Below are positions 16,421 to 26,074 of a stretch of DNA of 64,000 nucleotides, one piece after another. How positions within the stretch are numbered: position 1 is the stretch's first letter; each line of letters begins with the position of its first letter. The notes beneath the pieces are model-generated. The model saw only the letters and a list, made by a program, of their open reading frames with translations, was not told where the DNA came from and searched no databases. The DNA comes from Natrinema salinisoli (GTDB taxonomy: Archaea > Halobacteriota > Halobacteria > Halobacteriales > Natrialbaceae), in the NCBI RefSeq assembly GCF_020405205.1, contig NZ_CP084469.1:248001-312000 (forward strand). Reading direction: 5' to 3'. The translations under genes and the position numbers were made by a program.

Positions 16421-18484
16421 TTAGGCCACCAGCGTCCAACCGATGAGCGCAACCGCGGACAGTCCGATCGCATATTTCAACCCGCTGATCAGGTCCGCGT
16501 CTCGGATGTACCCGCAGATGAACCCGGAGATGATCGCCTGCAACGTCACTGCGTGGAAGAACAATACCGACAGCATATCGACGTTAATGTTCTCGCTGAG
16601 GTTTGCTCCCTGGGCGGGGCCTCCTCCACCACCGCCGCCACCGCCACCGCTATCGGCGGTTTCAAGACCGGCCATCGTATCGATGAACTGCGTTTTGAGG
16701 ATCGCGATCACCGCGAGCACCGTCATGAACGTCATGATGATGATCACGATCTGCATCCGGGTTCGGGATTTCCGCTCGCGTTCGATGTCGTCGTGGTTCT
16801 CGCTCGCACGCGCAGCCGTCCGAAGGACGTCGGAGATCTGGTTCGACGCTTCCTGTGCCTCGGTGACCAGTCGCGTGATCCGAGCGAGTCGCGGAATGTG
16901 ATACTTGTTATTGAACTCGATGAGTGCCTCCTTCAGGCTCATTCCGTAGTTGACCTTCGTGTGCATCATCTCGAATTCGCGAGCCAGCTTACCACTCGTC
17001 GTATCCGCGACTGCCTTGAGCGACTCGAGCAGCGTCAGCCCGGTGTCGTTGGAACTCGAGAGCTTACGGAGGTCCTCCGACAGCTGGTTGACGACGGCGT
17101 TTCGGTGGCGCACGTTCCACTCGCGGAAAATCGCGAGCGGCACTGCCGTGATATACAGCGGCAGATACAGGTAAATGAAGGTCCCCCAGATCGGTCTGTC
17201 CAGGAGGTCGTCCCACGACATCGGTGTTGCCCCATTCACCATGGCGGTTACGACGATCACGAGCGTCAGGGGGACGGTTAGCGCGAGCGTGACCAGCGGG
17301 TTGTCCCGGAAGAAGAGATGTGGCTTGCGAAGGACCTCGAGCGTTTCGTAGGTCCCTTCGCGGTTCTTGATCCGGTCGAAAACGCTGTGATTCCCGGTGA
17401 ACTGCTCGACCAGGCCGAGACTCAGCAGTCCGTCGTTTTGGCCGGTTTCGGTTCGCTGCTCAGTGTTCCCCATCGAGAGGTAGCCGTCGCCGGGCTCGTC
17501 GTGTTTGACCGTCGAGACGAGGACGATGAAGCCGATCCCGATCATCGGGATTAGTCCGTAGACGGTCATGTAGAGCATATTGTTCGAGACGTCCGCGTTC
17601 GGGATCATCTGCATGATGACCATGATGATGATCAACAGGAGCGGGAACAGTGACAGCGTCATGTACATCTCCCCGAACAACTCGAGCGTCTCGAGGGTGA
17701 GTTCCTGTTCCTGTTTCGCGGTGCGCATGTGCTTTTCCTTCTTGTCCTCGAGGAAGCTCTCCATGTCGCCACCGCTGTTGACGATCGAGAGCATGTCGGT
17801 CAGGAACTGCGAGAGATCGTCGCTGGGAGTTTCGAGGGCCTGTTTCCGGATTGCCGTCCGGTAGTCGATATCGAAGTACTCGGTTTCTTTGACGATGCTC
17901 TGGAACTCGTTTGCGACCTCGCCGTAGGTGTCGTCGGCCTGCGCCATCGCCTCGATGATCTCGAGTTGGTTTAGCCCCCCGACCGACAGGGCGTACATGA
18001 ACGAGACCGCGTCGGTCAACAGCATATTGATCTCGCGCTTGCGGGCGGAGGCGCGCGAGTAGGGGATCGCGACCATCGAGCCGAACCCGATCCCGAATCC
18101 GATCGAACCGAGTACCAGTCCGGTAAAGAGGACGACGGCCGGGACGCGGAGGAGCTCGATGATATCGAGGAGGAGCCCGGTACCGACCGGGATGCCGAGA
18201 ATGGGCTCGTTCGAAAGGAGGCCGACGGCGAAGACCGCATAGCCGAGCATCAACCCGATCATCCAGAGGCTGAAACCGCTGATAAAGCCGATTCCCAGCG
18301 CTCGAGAGAGGTACAGTTCGACCGTATCCGTCATCCGTGCCTGTGCGAGTTTCGTCTCGACGTCGGCCACGAACTCGCTGTCCTCACCGAACAACCGGTC
18401 GTACATCGGATAGAACCGATCGCCGAGGGCGTCGGAGCTGGCCGACATTCCCGACCCGCCACTGTCGTCGGTCTGGAGACTCAT
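16421..18484 (-). CDS. pilC: Type IV pilus platform protein (PilC/TadC family)
   Basis: Protein of 687 residues with two type II secretion F-type domains, each with paired membrane helices (about 60-150, 285-330, 400-470, 585-610 and 640-685). The cytoplasmic signature TDAVSFMYALSVGGLNQLEI and its second copy SEDLRKLSSSNDTGLTLLE are typical of archaeal PilC/FlaJ proteins. It forms the membrane platform on which the PilB ATPase acts. A run of ten glycines near residues 624-633 precedes the last helices. The start overlaps the pilB stop (ATGA). The tandem architecture and neighbours match haloarchaeal PilC of the adhesion-pilus type rather than archaellum ArlJ. Confidence 0.85.
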   Translation of the reverse strand: MSLQTDDSGGSGMSASSDALGDRFYPMYDRLFGEDSEFVADVETKLAQARMTDTVELYLSRALGIGFISGFSLWMIGLMLGYAVFAVGLLSNEPILGIPVGTGLLLDIIELLRVPAVVLFTGLVLGSIGFGIGFGSMVAIPYSRASARKREINMLLTDAVSFMYALSVGGLNQLEIIEAMAQADDTYGEVANEFQSIVKETEYFDIDYRTAIRKQALETPSDDLSQFLTDMLSIVNSGGDMESFLEDKKEKHMRTAKQEQELTLETLELFGEMYMTLSLFPLLLIIIMVIMQMIPNADVSNNMLYMTVYGLIPMIGIGFIVLVSTVKHDEPGDGYLSMGNTEQRTETGQNDGLLSLGLVEQFTGNHSVFDRIKNREGTYETLEVLRKPHLFFRDNPLVTLALTVPLTLVIVVTAMVNGATPMSWDDLLDRPIWGTFIYLYLPLYITAVPLAIFREWNVRHRNAVVNQLSEDLRKLSSSNDTGLTLLESLKAVADTTSGKLAREFEMMHTKVNYGMSLKEALIEFNNKYHIPRLARITRLVTEAQEASNQISDVLRTAARASENHDDIERERKSRTRMQIVIIIMTFMTVLAVIAILKTQFIDTMAGLETADSGGGGGGGGGGPAQGANLSENINVDMLSVLFFHAVTLQAIISGFICGYIRDADLISGLKYAIGLSAVALIGWTLVA

Positions 18485-21400
18485 GAGTCGGTTTCCTCAC
18501 CACTTCCGTCGTCGTCGAAGATACTGCCCTCACTCTCCGTCGATTCCCCCGAATCGTCGTCTCTGAAGATCGATTCCTCGTCCGACTCGCTCCCGTCGAA
18601 CAGCGAGCCCTCGTCGTCGGCCGCGTCCGATCCGTCGTCATCGGAGAAGATCGAGTCTGATTCGTCGCCGAAGATCGAATCATCGCCATCCTCAGCCGAT
18701 GTCGAGTCGTCGAGGGCGTCGTCCTCGTTTTCGGCGTCCGAGCCGTCCGGCGGGTCACCAGTACCATCGTCGATATCGATCGTCGGCGGTTTGCGGTCGG
18801 CACCAGTAGTGTCCCCGCCGCCGGCACTGTCTCCTGCGTCGTCATCACCGACGGTGCCTGCCGCGGACGAGTCACCAGTGTGTTCGTCCGACCCTTGCTC
18901 CGCCGCTTCGGTATCGATGTCGATCGTCGGTGGCTCCCGCTCGTCGCTCGAAGAGTCATTCGAGGACGTCCCATCGCCCGCCCGTGCTCCCGAGGTGGAT
19001 TCCTCCCCTGTCTCGAGTTGCTCACCGAGACTATCCGACGGCTCGTCGTCCGTTGCGTTCGGATCGAAGATCGAATCGAGATCGTCTTCCGGGAACATCG
19101 AGTCGAACCCGGCGGTATCGGTGTCGGTGTCGCTGGTGGCCGCCGCGTCATCGGTCGCGGCTGCCTGCCCCGCGTCGGCATCGTCGATCTTCTCGATCGT
19201 CTCTCCCATATCGTTGAACAGCCCACCGAGGTCACCGTCGTCGGCGTCGTCGGAGGGAAGTACCGTCGATTCGTTCGTCGGTCCACCTGACTCAGTAGCG
19301 CCAGCGTCGACCGCTCCACCCGCCGTGGTGCGGTCGACGGTATCGTCGTTCGGACCGGCCGGAACATCGGCATCGAGCTCCGCCGTCGATTCCGCGGTCT
19401 CGGTTGCAGCGCCGTCCTGCGGACCGCTGCTCGAGTCTGGTGCGCCACCGGCGCTGCCGGCCTCGAGTTCGCCGGCGACCGCGTCAGTATCCGCCGCTTC
19501 GACGGCCCCCGCAGTGTCACTACCGCCGCTATCGACGTCGAACCCGGTGTCTTCGCTGAGCCACGCCGGCTCACCGCCGGCGTCGGCCGCAGCGCCTTCG
19601 GCGGTGAACGCCGTCGAGCTGTCGCCGAGCTCCCAGTCGCTCTCGTCGACGGTGTCGTCGACATCGCCGCCGAACTCGAACTCGTCGGTATCGGCGCGGT
19701 CGACGTCGATCGTGGTTTCTTCCTCGACGTCACCGAGCGCGCTCGCGAGTCCGCTCGGAACCTCCCCTCGGTACTGCTCGAACATCGACTCTTCGGCTCG
19801 TTCGAGGATGTCCATCGAGAGATTGTACGTCTCGCTGGTCGACTCGGGACGGGGAACGAGCTCCTCTTTCTCCGGATCGACGTCGATCAGAACGCTCTCC
19901 ATCTCGCGCAGGTCCTCGAGACTGTCCTCGAGTTGCCCGTTCGCGATGAGCGTGAGGATGGTATCGGGATCGTTGATGAAGGCCTGAACCGTCGCGGCGA
20001 CCTGCGCGTACGTGTTCAGTTCGTTTTTGATGAGGTAGGCGAGGATGACCTCGCGTTTAAACAGCTCTTCCTCGAGTTTCTCTTTGCTCCACCCGCGGTC
20101 GAACTGAATCTCCTCTAACGTGTTCGAGTCCCCCATCTTGAGGTACTCGTCGGTCTCCGCCTGCCACTGGTAGACGTCCTGAACGTTGATCTCGTCGTGT
20201 TCGGCCTCGTAGTGGTTGATCTCTGTCAGCGACTTGTTCCGGCGGACCTTCTGGCCCTGCACCCGGGTCTGGGTCTGGATCGAGACCAGATCGAGTGCGG
20301 TGAACATCGTCTTCGAGACGTTGATCGGGTCCGTCGTGAACCGCTTGAGCACTTCGTCGACGGAGTCGGCGTGGAACGTGGTGTAGGTGGTGTGCCCGGT
20401 CGACATGACCTGGAACAGCGTCCGACCCTCCTCGCCACGGATCTCGCCCATCACGATGTAGTCGGGTCGCTGGCGCAGTGCGGCCTCGAGCAGGTCGAAC
20501 TCGTCGACGTCTCCCTGCTCGTCGTCGGAGAACGAGGGGCGGGTGACGCTGGCGATCCAGTTACGCTGTGGGAGTTCGACCTCGCGGGTGTCCTCGATGG
20601 AGACGATCTTCGCGCTCGAGGGGATAAACAGCGAGACGGCGTTCAGCGAGGTGGTCTTCCCGGACGCGGTACCGCCGGCGAAGATCAGGCTCTTGTGATT
20701 CTCGATTGCGAGCCAGAGGAACGCCATCTCGTCCAGCGAGAAGGTGTTCCAGTTGATGAGGTCGACTGGGGTGAACGGAACGTCTTTGAACTGACGGATG
20801 GTGTAGTTGGTCCCGTGGTCGGACACTTCTTTGCCGAGTGTTAGTTGCGCACGCGAGCCGTCCGGGAGCGTGGCGTCGACCTGCGGAAGTCGCTTGCTGA
20901 TCCCTTTCCCGGAGCGCTGGGCGAGTTTGACGACGAAGTCGTCGAGCTCGTCCTCGCCGTGGTAGATGTTCGTGATAATCTGTTCGTACTCGGAGTGGTA
21001 GACGAACACGGGCGAGTTGTACCCGTCGACGGAGATGTCCTCGACGTTGATGTCGTGTTTGATGCCGTCGATGCGCTCGTAGCCGATGAAATCGCGCTTG
21101 AGCAGGTACAGTAGCTTCTCGACCTGATACTCGTTTAACGTGTCCGGATCGTCCGCGAGGACGGCCGGTTCGGGTCGGACTTCGATCCCCTCGAGTTGGC
21201 TCGGGCCGACGTCTTCGACCTCGACGTCCTCCGGATCGTCGAGGAGGCCGCGAAGCGTCTCGAGCATGCTCTTCGACGCCTTTCCGGAGGTCGCCTCGAA
21301 GAGGTCGTACCGCTTCAACAGACGCCGAGTCTCGTCTTCGATGACGTCTCGGCGGCCGTCTTCGGTCGCTTTCTCTTTGATCCCGTCCTCGGAGTACTTG

Positions 21401-22308
21401 ATCGCCTTCCGGAGTTTGCCCGAGAGGAACTCCTGGAGTTCCAGCTCGATCTCGTTCCGGTAGGGCTCGATCATGTAGTACTTCTTTTCGTTTTCCTTCT
21501 CCGAGTGGAAGATCACGACGCAGGCGTAGGGTTTATTCACCCAGTAGCGCTCGACCTCGCGGAAGTGGGTCTTCTTTTCGAAGGGAACGGCCTTCTCGAG
21601 GTCGTAGCGGTTGACGACGGTCGTGTTGCCCGCGGCCGTCGAAAAGAACTCGTCTTCGTCGAAATCTTCCTGGACGTTGACGGTCCGTTCGTCGACAGTA
21701 TCGTCGAGCTCCAGTGCGGTATCGTTGGCGGCTGCGAGCCGCTGTTCTAACGTGTCTGGATCGAACCCGAGGGCATCCTCCTCGTCGTGAGGAACGATTT
21801 CGCCGTTACTGTCGCGGGGTCGACTTCCGTCATCTTCGTAGTAGTACTCCCACTTGTAGTGCTCCCAGGACCAGGTATCCTTGACGACCGGTGTCGTTTC
21901 CGGATCGACGTGGTCGAGGAAGATTTCTTGGAGCGTCGCCGCGTGGTCGCCGGCCGACGGCAGCACGTGATCCGCGAGATCGTCGGGATGGTGGCCGAGA
22001 TACGATTCCGGATCGAACTCGATCCGGTTCCAGTCGTCCCCGCTGGGGACTGTCGACTCGACGTCAGCGTTCGTACTCAATCCGAGTCCCCTGGACTCGG
22101 TCTGTCCCGCGTCCGAATACAGTGTTGATACGTCGTCGCCGTACCCGTATTCGGTCATGAACTCTTCCCAGGTGTATTCGCCGACGCTGACTCCCGAACT
22201 CGACGGTGAGTCAGCGGCAGAAGACCGCTGGTCCTCCGACGCAGGGTCGGATGGGTCCCCCTCAGAAAAGTCCCCGGCATCCGATTGGTCGGCCTCGTCA
22301 ATAGCCAT
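18481..22308 (-). CDS. pilB: Type IV pilus assembly ATPase (PilB/VirB11 family) with long acidic tail
   Basis: Protein of 1275 residues from the ATG at 22308; a TTG three codons upstream is an alternative. Residues 1-130 are acidic and low-complexity. The archaeal secretion ATPase domain follows, with Walker A AGGTASGKTT near residue 545, the Asp-box region VSIEDTREVELP, Walker B YIVMGEIRGEE and the His-box GHTTYTTFHADS. Residues about 850-1275 are a disordered acidic tail rich in Asp, Glu, Ser and Thr, with repeated Ser-Ile-Phe motifs and two PPTIDID copies. It powers pilin polymerisation. First gene of the seven-gene minus-strand operon. Confidence 0.88.
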   Translation of the reverse strand: MAIDEADQSDAGDFSEGDPSDPASEDQRSSAADSPSSSGVSVGEYTWEEFMTEYGYGDDVSTLYSDAGQTESRGLGLSTNADVESTVPSGDDWNRIEFDPESYLGHHPDDLADHVLPSAGDHAATLQEIFLDHVDPETTPVVKDTWSWEHYKWEYYYEDDGSRPRDSNGEIVPHDEEDALGFDPDTLEQRLAAANDTALELDDTVDERTVNVQEDFDEDEFFSTAAGNTTVVNRYDLEKAVPFEKKTHFREVERYWVNKPYACVVIFHSEKENEKKYYMIEPYRNEIELELQEFLSGKLRKAIKYSEDGIKEKATEDGRRDVIEDETRRLLKRYDLFEATSGKASKSMLETLRGLLDDPEDVEVEDVGPSQLEGIEVRPEPAVLADDPDTLNEYQVEKLLYLLKRDFIGYERIDGIKHDINVEDISVDGYNSPVFVYHSEYEQIITNIYHGEDELDDFVVKLAQRSGKGISKRLPQVDATLPDGSRAQLTLGKEVSDHGTNYTIRQFKDVPFTPVDLINWNTFSLDEMAFLWLAIENHKSLIFAGGTASGKTTSLNAVSLFIPSSAKIVSIEDTREVELPQRNWIASVTRPSFSDDEQGDVDEFDLLEAALRQRPDYIVMGEIRGEEGRTLFQVMSTGHTTYTTFHADSVDEVLKRFTTDPINVSKTMFTALDLVSIQTQTRVQGQKVRRNKSLTEINHYEAEHDEINVQDVYQWQAETDEYLKMGDSNTLEEIQFDRGWSKEKLEEELFKREVILAYLIKNELNTYAQVAATVQAFINDPDTILTLIANGQLEDSLEDLREMESVLIDVDPEKEELVPRPESTSETYNLSMDILERAEESMFEQYRGEVPSGLASALGDVEEETTIDVDRADTDEFEFGGDVDDTVDESDWELGDSSTAFTAEGAAADAGGEPAWLSEDTGFDVDSGGSDTAGAVEAADTDAVAGELEAGSAGGAPDSSSGPQDGAATETAESTAELDADVPAGPNDDTVDRTTAGGAVDAGATESGGPTNESTVLPSDDADDGDLGGLFNDMGETIEKIDDADAGQAAATDDAAATSDTDTDTAGFDSMFPEDDLDSIFDPNATDDEPSDSLGEQLETGEESTSGARAGDGTSSNDSSSDEREPPTIDIDTEAAEQGSDEHTGDSSAAGTVGDDDAGDSAGGGDTTGADRKPPTIDIDDGTGDPPDGSDAENEDDALDDSTSAEDGDDSIFGDESDSIFSDDDGSDAADDEGSLFDGSESDEESIFRDDDSGESTESEGSIFDDDGSGEETDS
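18500..19110 (-). repeat. Repeated Ser-(Ile/Leu/Met)-Phe short motif in the PilB tail
   Basis: The last 200 or so codons of pilB contain seven spaced copies of a motif of the form (D/G/E)-S-(I/L/M)-F-x-(D/E/P): DSMFPED, DSIFDPN, DSIFGDE, DSIFSDD, GSLFDGS, ESIFRDD and GSIFDDD. The spacing is irregular and the sequence between is acidic. Hydrophobic residues are otherwise almost absent there, so the motif stands out as a possible linear binding element. Confidence 0.75.
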
Positions 22309-22644
22309 TGCGCTCAACTAACCTTCACCCCTCAAAAAACTCATCCGCCGATTACCAGGTTTGATAATCTTGAACACGCCGAATTTCGAGGGTCTCTCGA
22401 GCCACATGGCGGAATTAATACATTAGCCAAAGGTTATTATCATATTATTATTGTGTAGATCTTCTATTAAATTGTTCTATAGCACATGTGGAGCCAATTA
22501 TATGTAATATGTGTGTCAAAGGATATTAGAAAATTGTAAAGTCGAAGACGGCGGCGAGAAATTTGCATGAAAATCGGGTAACTCAGATCTACAAGTGTGG
22601 GAATATATACATCATGTTTATATATATTCCTTGCTCACGGTCTG
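22309..22644. promoter_or_regulatory. AT-rich divergent region between the pil and liv operons
   Basis: No gene is seen. The stretch is strikingly AT-rich for this genome (22420-22640 especially), with several TATA-like runs. The pil operon probably starts near 22330-22350 on the minus strand. On the plus strand the TATA-like TTTATATA at 22617-22624 lies about 25 bases before the ATG at 22645. A second AT-rich box overlaps 22602-22609. Confidence 0.55.
22600..22630. promoter_or_regulatory. Perfect 10-bp inverted repeat over the liv promoter
   Basis: GGAATATATA at 22600-22609 is the exact reverse complement of TATATATTCC at 22621-22630, with an 11-base spacer. Centre-to-centre spacing is 21 bases, two turns of B-DNA, as expected for a dimeric repressor. 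The right arm overlaps the likely TATA box of the transporter operon, so a bound protein would compete with TBP. Confidence 0.6.
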
Positions 22645-23970
22645 ATGTGGTTGACAGTGGTTGACAATAACATTACAGATGGGGCGGACGGTATCGAGTC
22701 ATCGATCAGTCGGACCGGGTATGATCGGCGAACGTTTTTGAAAACGGCAACGGCTGGCGCGGGACTCGCGTCGATCGCCGGTTGTCTCGGCGGCGGCAGC
22801 GGTGGAAGCGGTAGCGTCACGCTGGGTGCGATGAACATCCTGTCCGGCTTCGCTTCGTTGTACGGCGAAGAAGCCGAGCGCGGGTACGACCTCGCCGTCG
22901 AGGAGATCAACAATAACGGTGGTATCGACGGGAACGACGTCGAGGTAATCGTACGTGACACGGAGGCGGACTCCGGCACGGCGACCCAGCAGATGACGAG
23001 TCTGATCGAGGAGGACGGCGTCGACGGTCTGATGGGGCTCGACAGTAGCGGTGTCGCACAGAATATCGCCCCGCAGATCAAGCAGAGCCAGATGCCGCTG
23101 ATGATTACGCACGCGGCGACGCCGTACGTCACTTCCCCGGAAGGTGAGTCGGAAGATTCGGTGGGTAACGACTACGTCTTCCGGTGTTCGAACACTGTCG
23201 CCCACGACATGTACGGTGCCGCGCAGGTCGCGTCGGAACTCGACGCGACCGACTGGGCGACGATCGGTCCCGACTACGCGTTCGGGTACGACACCTGGGC
23301 CTACTTCCAGGCGTTCGCGGAAGGGATGGGCGTCGACGCCAATTTCACGACCGAGCAGTATCCTCCCCTCGCGACGAGCGACTACTCCGCGTATATCAGT
23401 TCCATCCTCGACGCGGATCCGGACGCCGTCATTACGCCCCTGTGGGGCTCCGACCTGACGACGTTCCTCGGACAGGCCGAAGACTCCGGATGGTTCGAAC
23501 AGATCGACCACACGCTGTTCAGCGTCGGGATGGGGACGGATCTCCCCTCCGACGGGAGTCCGCTTCCCGAGGGCGAGTGGGCGTCTACCCGCTACGATCC
23601 CTTCGTTCCCGACACCGAAGAGAACAACACGTTCCTCGAAGCCTACATGGAGGAGTACGACACTCTGCCGACGTACAACGCCGAAGGTGCGTACCGAGCA
23701 GTGTATCTGTACAAGAAGGCCATCGAGGAGGGTGGCAGCACGAACGCCGGCGACCTCGTCGATCAGTTCAGCGGGATGCAGCACACTGGTCCGGTCGGCG
23801 AGTACGAATTCACCGAGACGAACCAGGCGTCGGTCGCGTCCATCTGGGGCGAGGTCACGTACTCGGACGAATACGAGAGTAACGTACTCGAGCCGGTCGA
23901 ACGGTACGAGGCCGCACCGGCCGATGTCCGGGGCGCACTCGAAGGATCGGATCTGCCTCCGGGCCTGTAA
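22645..23970 (+). CDS. ABC transporter substrate-binding lipoprotein (LivJ/LivK type)
   Basis: Protein of 441 residues if it starts at the ATG at 22645. A GTG at 22597 lies upstream of the likely TATA box and was rejected. The N-terminus has a Tat signal with RRTFLK, a hydrophobic stretch and the lipobox IAGC, so it is exported folded and lipid-anchored. The mature part is a periplasmic-binding-protein type I fold (VTLGAMNILSGFASLYGEEA, GLMGLDSSGVAQNIAPQI). This family binds branched-chain amino acids, amides, urea and also aromatic or other carboxylates. The CoA ligase downstream suggests an organic acid here. Confidence 0.88.
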   Translation: MWLTVVDNNITDGADGIESSISRTGYDRRTFLKTATAGAGLASIAGCLGGGSGGSGSVTLGAMNILSGFASLYGEEAERGYDLAVEEINNNGGIDGNDVEVIVRDTEADSGTATQQMTSLIEEDGVDGLMGLDSSGVAQNIAPQIKQSQMPLMITHAATPYVTSPEGESEDSVGNDYVFRCSNTVAHDMYGAAQVASELDATDWATIGPDYAFGYDTWAYFQAFAEGMGVDANFTTEQYPPLATSDYSAYISSILDADPDAVITPLWGSDLTTFLGQAEDSGWFEQIDHTLFSVGMGTDLPSDGSPLPEGEWASTRYDPFVPDTEENNTFLEAYMEEYDTLPTYNAEGAYRAVYLYKKAIEEGGSTNAGDLVDQFSGMQHTGPVGEYEFTETNQASVASIWGEVTYSDEYESNVLEPVERYEAAPADVRGALEGSDLPPGL

Positions 23971-23993
23971 ACCCGATCGCCATCATTATTGCC

Positions 23994-24887
23994 ATGAATC
24001 CTGTAAACATATTTCCACTCATCGGGGTCGGAGACGTCGTTATCGGTCTGAGCCTCGGGAGTCGGCTGTTCCTGATCGCCGTGGGGCTGAGCCTGATCTT
24101 CGGCGTGCTCGGCGTACTCAACTTCGCACACGGTGCGCTATACATGCTCGGTGCGTACTTCGCACTGAGCGTCGTGACGAACGTGGTGGGCAACTTCTGG
24201 CTGGCGATCGTCGTCGGCGCGATCGCAGTCGGAATCGTCGGGGCCGCGATCGAGGTTGTAACGATCCGGCCGCTGTACGAACGCGCCGAGAGCGATCTCG
24301 ATCAGTTGATCGTCACGTTCGGTTTCGTTCTCATCACACACGAGGCCGTTCGGTTCATCTGGGGATCACAGCCGTACTCGACGCCGATGCCGGACGCGCT
24401 CAACTTCACCATGTCGATCGGGGGCAGTCAGTTCACCGCCTATCGGTTGTTCGTCATCATCGCAGCGGCGCTGGTGATGGTCGGCCTCTGGCTGTTCATC
24501 AAACGAACGTACTTCGGCTCGCTGGTCCGCGGAACCTCGTCTGACCGGGAGATGGCGTCGATGCTCGGCGTCGACGTGCCGCGGTTATACACCGCAGTGT
24601 TCTTCGCGGGAAGCTTCCTCGCGGGACTCGGTGGGGCCCTCGCCGCTCCGATGCAATCGATCGGCCCGAATCTGGGCGAGGCGGTCATCATCGACGCGTT
24701 CATCATCGTCGTCATCGGCGGCCTCGGGTCGCTCTCGGGCGCGTTCGTCGGCGCGATGTTCGTCGGCATGATGCAGAGCATCGTCCCCCAGTTCTTCGAT
24801 GCCGGCAGTATCGCAGTGCCGTTCCTCGCTATGGTCATCGTATTACTCCTCAAACCGGAAGGACTGTTCGGAGGGATCGGTGAATGA
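23994..24887 (+). CDS. livH: Liv-type ABC transporter permease (LivH)
   Basis: Protein of 297 residues, about eight membrane helices, with the LivH signature GLSLIFGVLGVLNFAHGALYMLGAY near residues 25-50 and IIVVIGGLGSLSGAFVGA near 243-260. It forms half of the membrane channel with LivM. It begins 23 bases after the binding-protein gene and overlaps the next gene (ATGA), in a single operon. Confidence 0.92.
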   Translation: MNPVNIFPLIGVGDVVIGLSLGSRLFLIAVGLSLIFGVLGVLNFAHGALYMLGAYFALSVVTNVVGNFWLAIVVGAIAVGIVGAAIEVVTIRPLYERAESDLDQLIVTFGFVLITHEAVRFIWGSQPYSTPMPDALNFTMSIGGSQFTAYRLFVIIAAALVMVGLWLFIKRTYFGSLVRGTSSDREMASMLGVDVPRLYTAVFFAGSFLAGLGGALAAPMQSIGPNLGEAVIIDAFIIVVIGGLGSLSGAFVGAMFVGMMQSIVPQFFDAGSIAVPFLAMVIVLLLKPEGLFGGIGE

Positions 24888-26074
24888 GTACGCAAAACGA
24901 CGGTCTCGTCGACCGAATCGGGAACGTCGGACGCCAGGCGATCGGCAACGGCTGGACGACCGAGCGCTTCGCGCTGCTCGGCCTCCTCGCCCTCGTCGTC
25001 GTCTCCGTTGGCCCGCAGTTCCAGATCTACCTCTTCACCGAGTTCCTGATCATCGCGCTGTTCGCCGTCGCCTTTAACCTCCTGTACGGCTACACCGGGT
25101 TGCTCTCGTTCGGTCACGCGATGTTCTTCGGCGCGGGCGCGTACGGGCTCGCGATCGTACTACGCGACTACCAGTCGGCGATCGCCGAGATCGTCGGCAC
25201 CGGACTCGCGCCGCTTGCAACCTTCGTCGTCGGCGGGATCGCCGGCGTCGCTCTGGCGCTCCTGCTCGCCATCCCCGTCGGCTACCTCAGCGTCCGCCTC
25301 GAGGAGATCTACTTCGCGCTGATCACGCTCGCCTTCGGGATGTTGTTCTACTCGCTGCTCCTCCAGGACCCCTACGGGCTCACCAACGGCTCCGACGGCA
25401 TCTTCGTGGCACTCGGTGGGGTCGAACTCGGCGGAACGCAGTTCAGACTCGCCGGACGCCGGATCTACTACTACATCACGGCGACGGTCGTGACGATCTC
25501 GATTTACGCCATCTGGCGGATCGTCAACTCGCCGTTCGGGACGATCTGTAAGGCGCTCCGAGAGAGCCCCGATCGAGCCGCGGCCCTCGGCATCAACGTC
25601 AGCGTCCACCGCTGGATGACGTTCATCGTCTCGGCGCTGTTCGTCAGCATCGCCGGCGTGTTGATCGCCGGCTTCTCGAGCGTCGCGACGCCCAACGAAG
25701 CCCACTGGTCGATGAGCGCGACGCCCGTCGTCGCGACCGTCATCGGCGGTGCGAGCTACTTCGGCGGACCGATCGTCGGCGCGTTCCTCTATCACTACGT
25801 TCGCTGGGGGATCAGCCGATTCCCGGCGCTCGAGGCCTACTGGGAGCTGTTCTTCGGAATCATGCTCATCGTCGTCGTCCTCTACTTCAAGCAGGGGGCG
25901 GCCGGCGGACTGGCCATGGTCGGTACGTGGCTCCAGGACGTGCAGGCGGCGTACGACCGCGGCGGTGCGAACGCCGCGACGGCGTTCGTTCGTGAATCGA
26001 TCGGCGAGAAACTCGGAAGTATGATGTCACGATCCACCACCGGACAATCCGACGACGGGGGTACTGACCGATGA
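24884..26074 (+). CDS. livM: Liv-type ABC transporter permease (LivM)
   Basis: Protein of 396 residues with eight to ten membrane helices and the LivM signature NLLYGYTGLLSFGHAMFFGA near residues 65-84. A cytoplasmic C-terminal tail of about 55 residues ends with an acidic stretch. Partner of LivH. Overlaps both neighbours (ATGA at each junction). Confidence 0.92.
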   Translation: MSTQNDGLVDRIGNVGRQAIGNGWTTERFALLGLLALVVVSVGPQFQIYLFTEFLIIALFAVAFNLLYGYTGLLSFGHAMFFGAGAYGLAIVLRDYQSAIAEIVGTGLAPLATFVVGGIAGVALALLLAIPVGYLSVRLEEIYFALITLAFGMLFYSLLLQDPYGLTNGSDGIFVALGGVELGGTQFRLAGRRIYYYITATVVTISIYAIWRIVNSPFGTICKALRESPDRAAALGINVSVHRWMTFIVSALFVSIAGVLIAGFSSVATPNEAHWSMSATPVVATVIGGASYFGGPIVGAFLYHYVRWGISRFPALEAYWELFFGIMLIVVVLYFKQGAAGGLAMVGTWLQDVQAAYDRGGANAATAFVRESIGEKLGSMMSRSTTGQSDDGGTDR

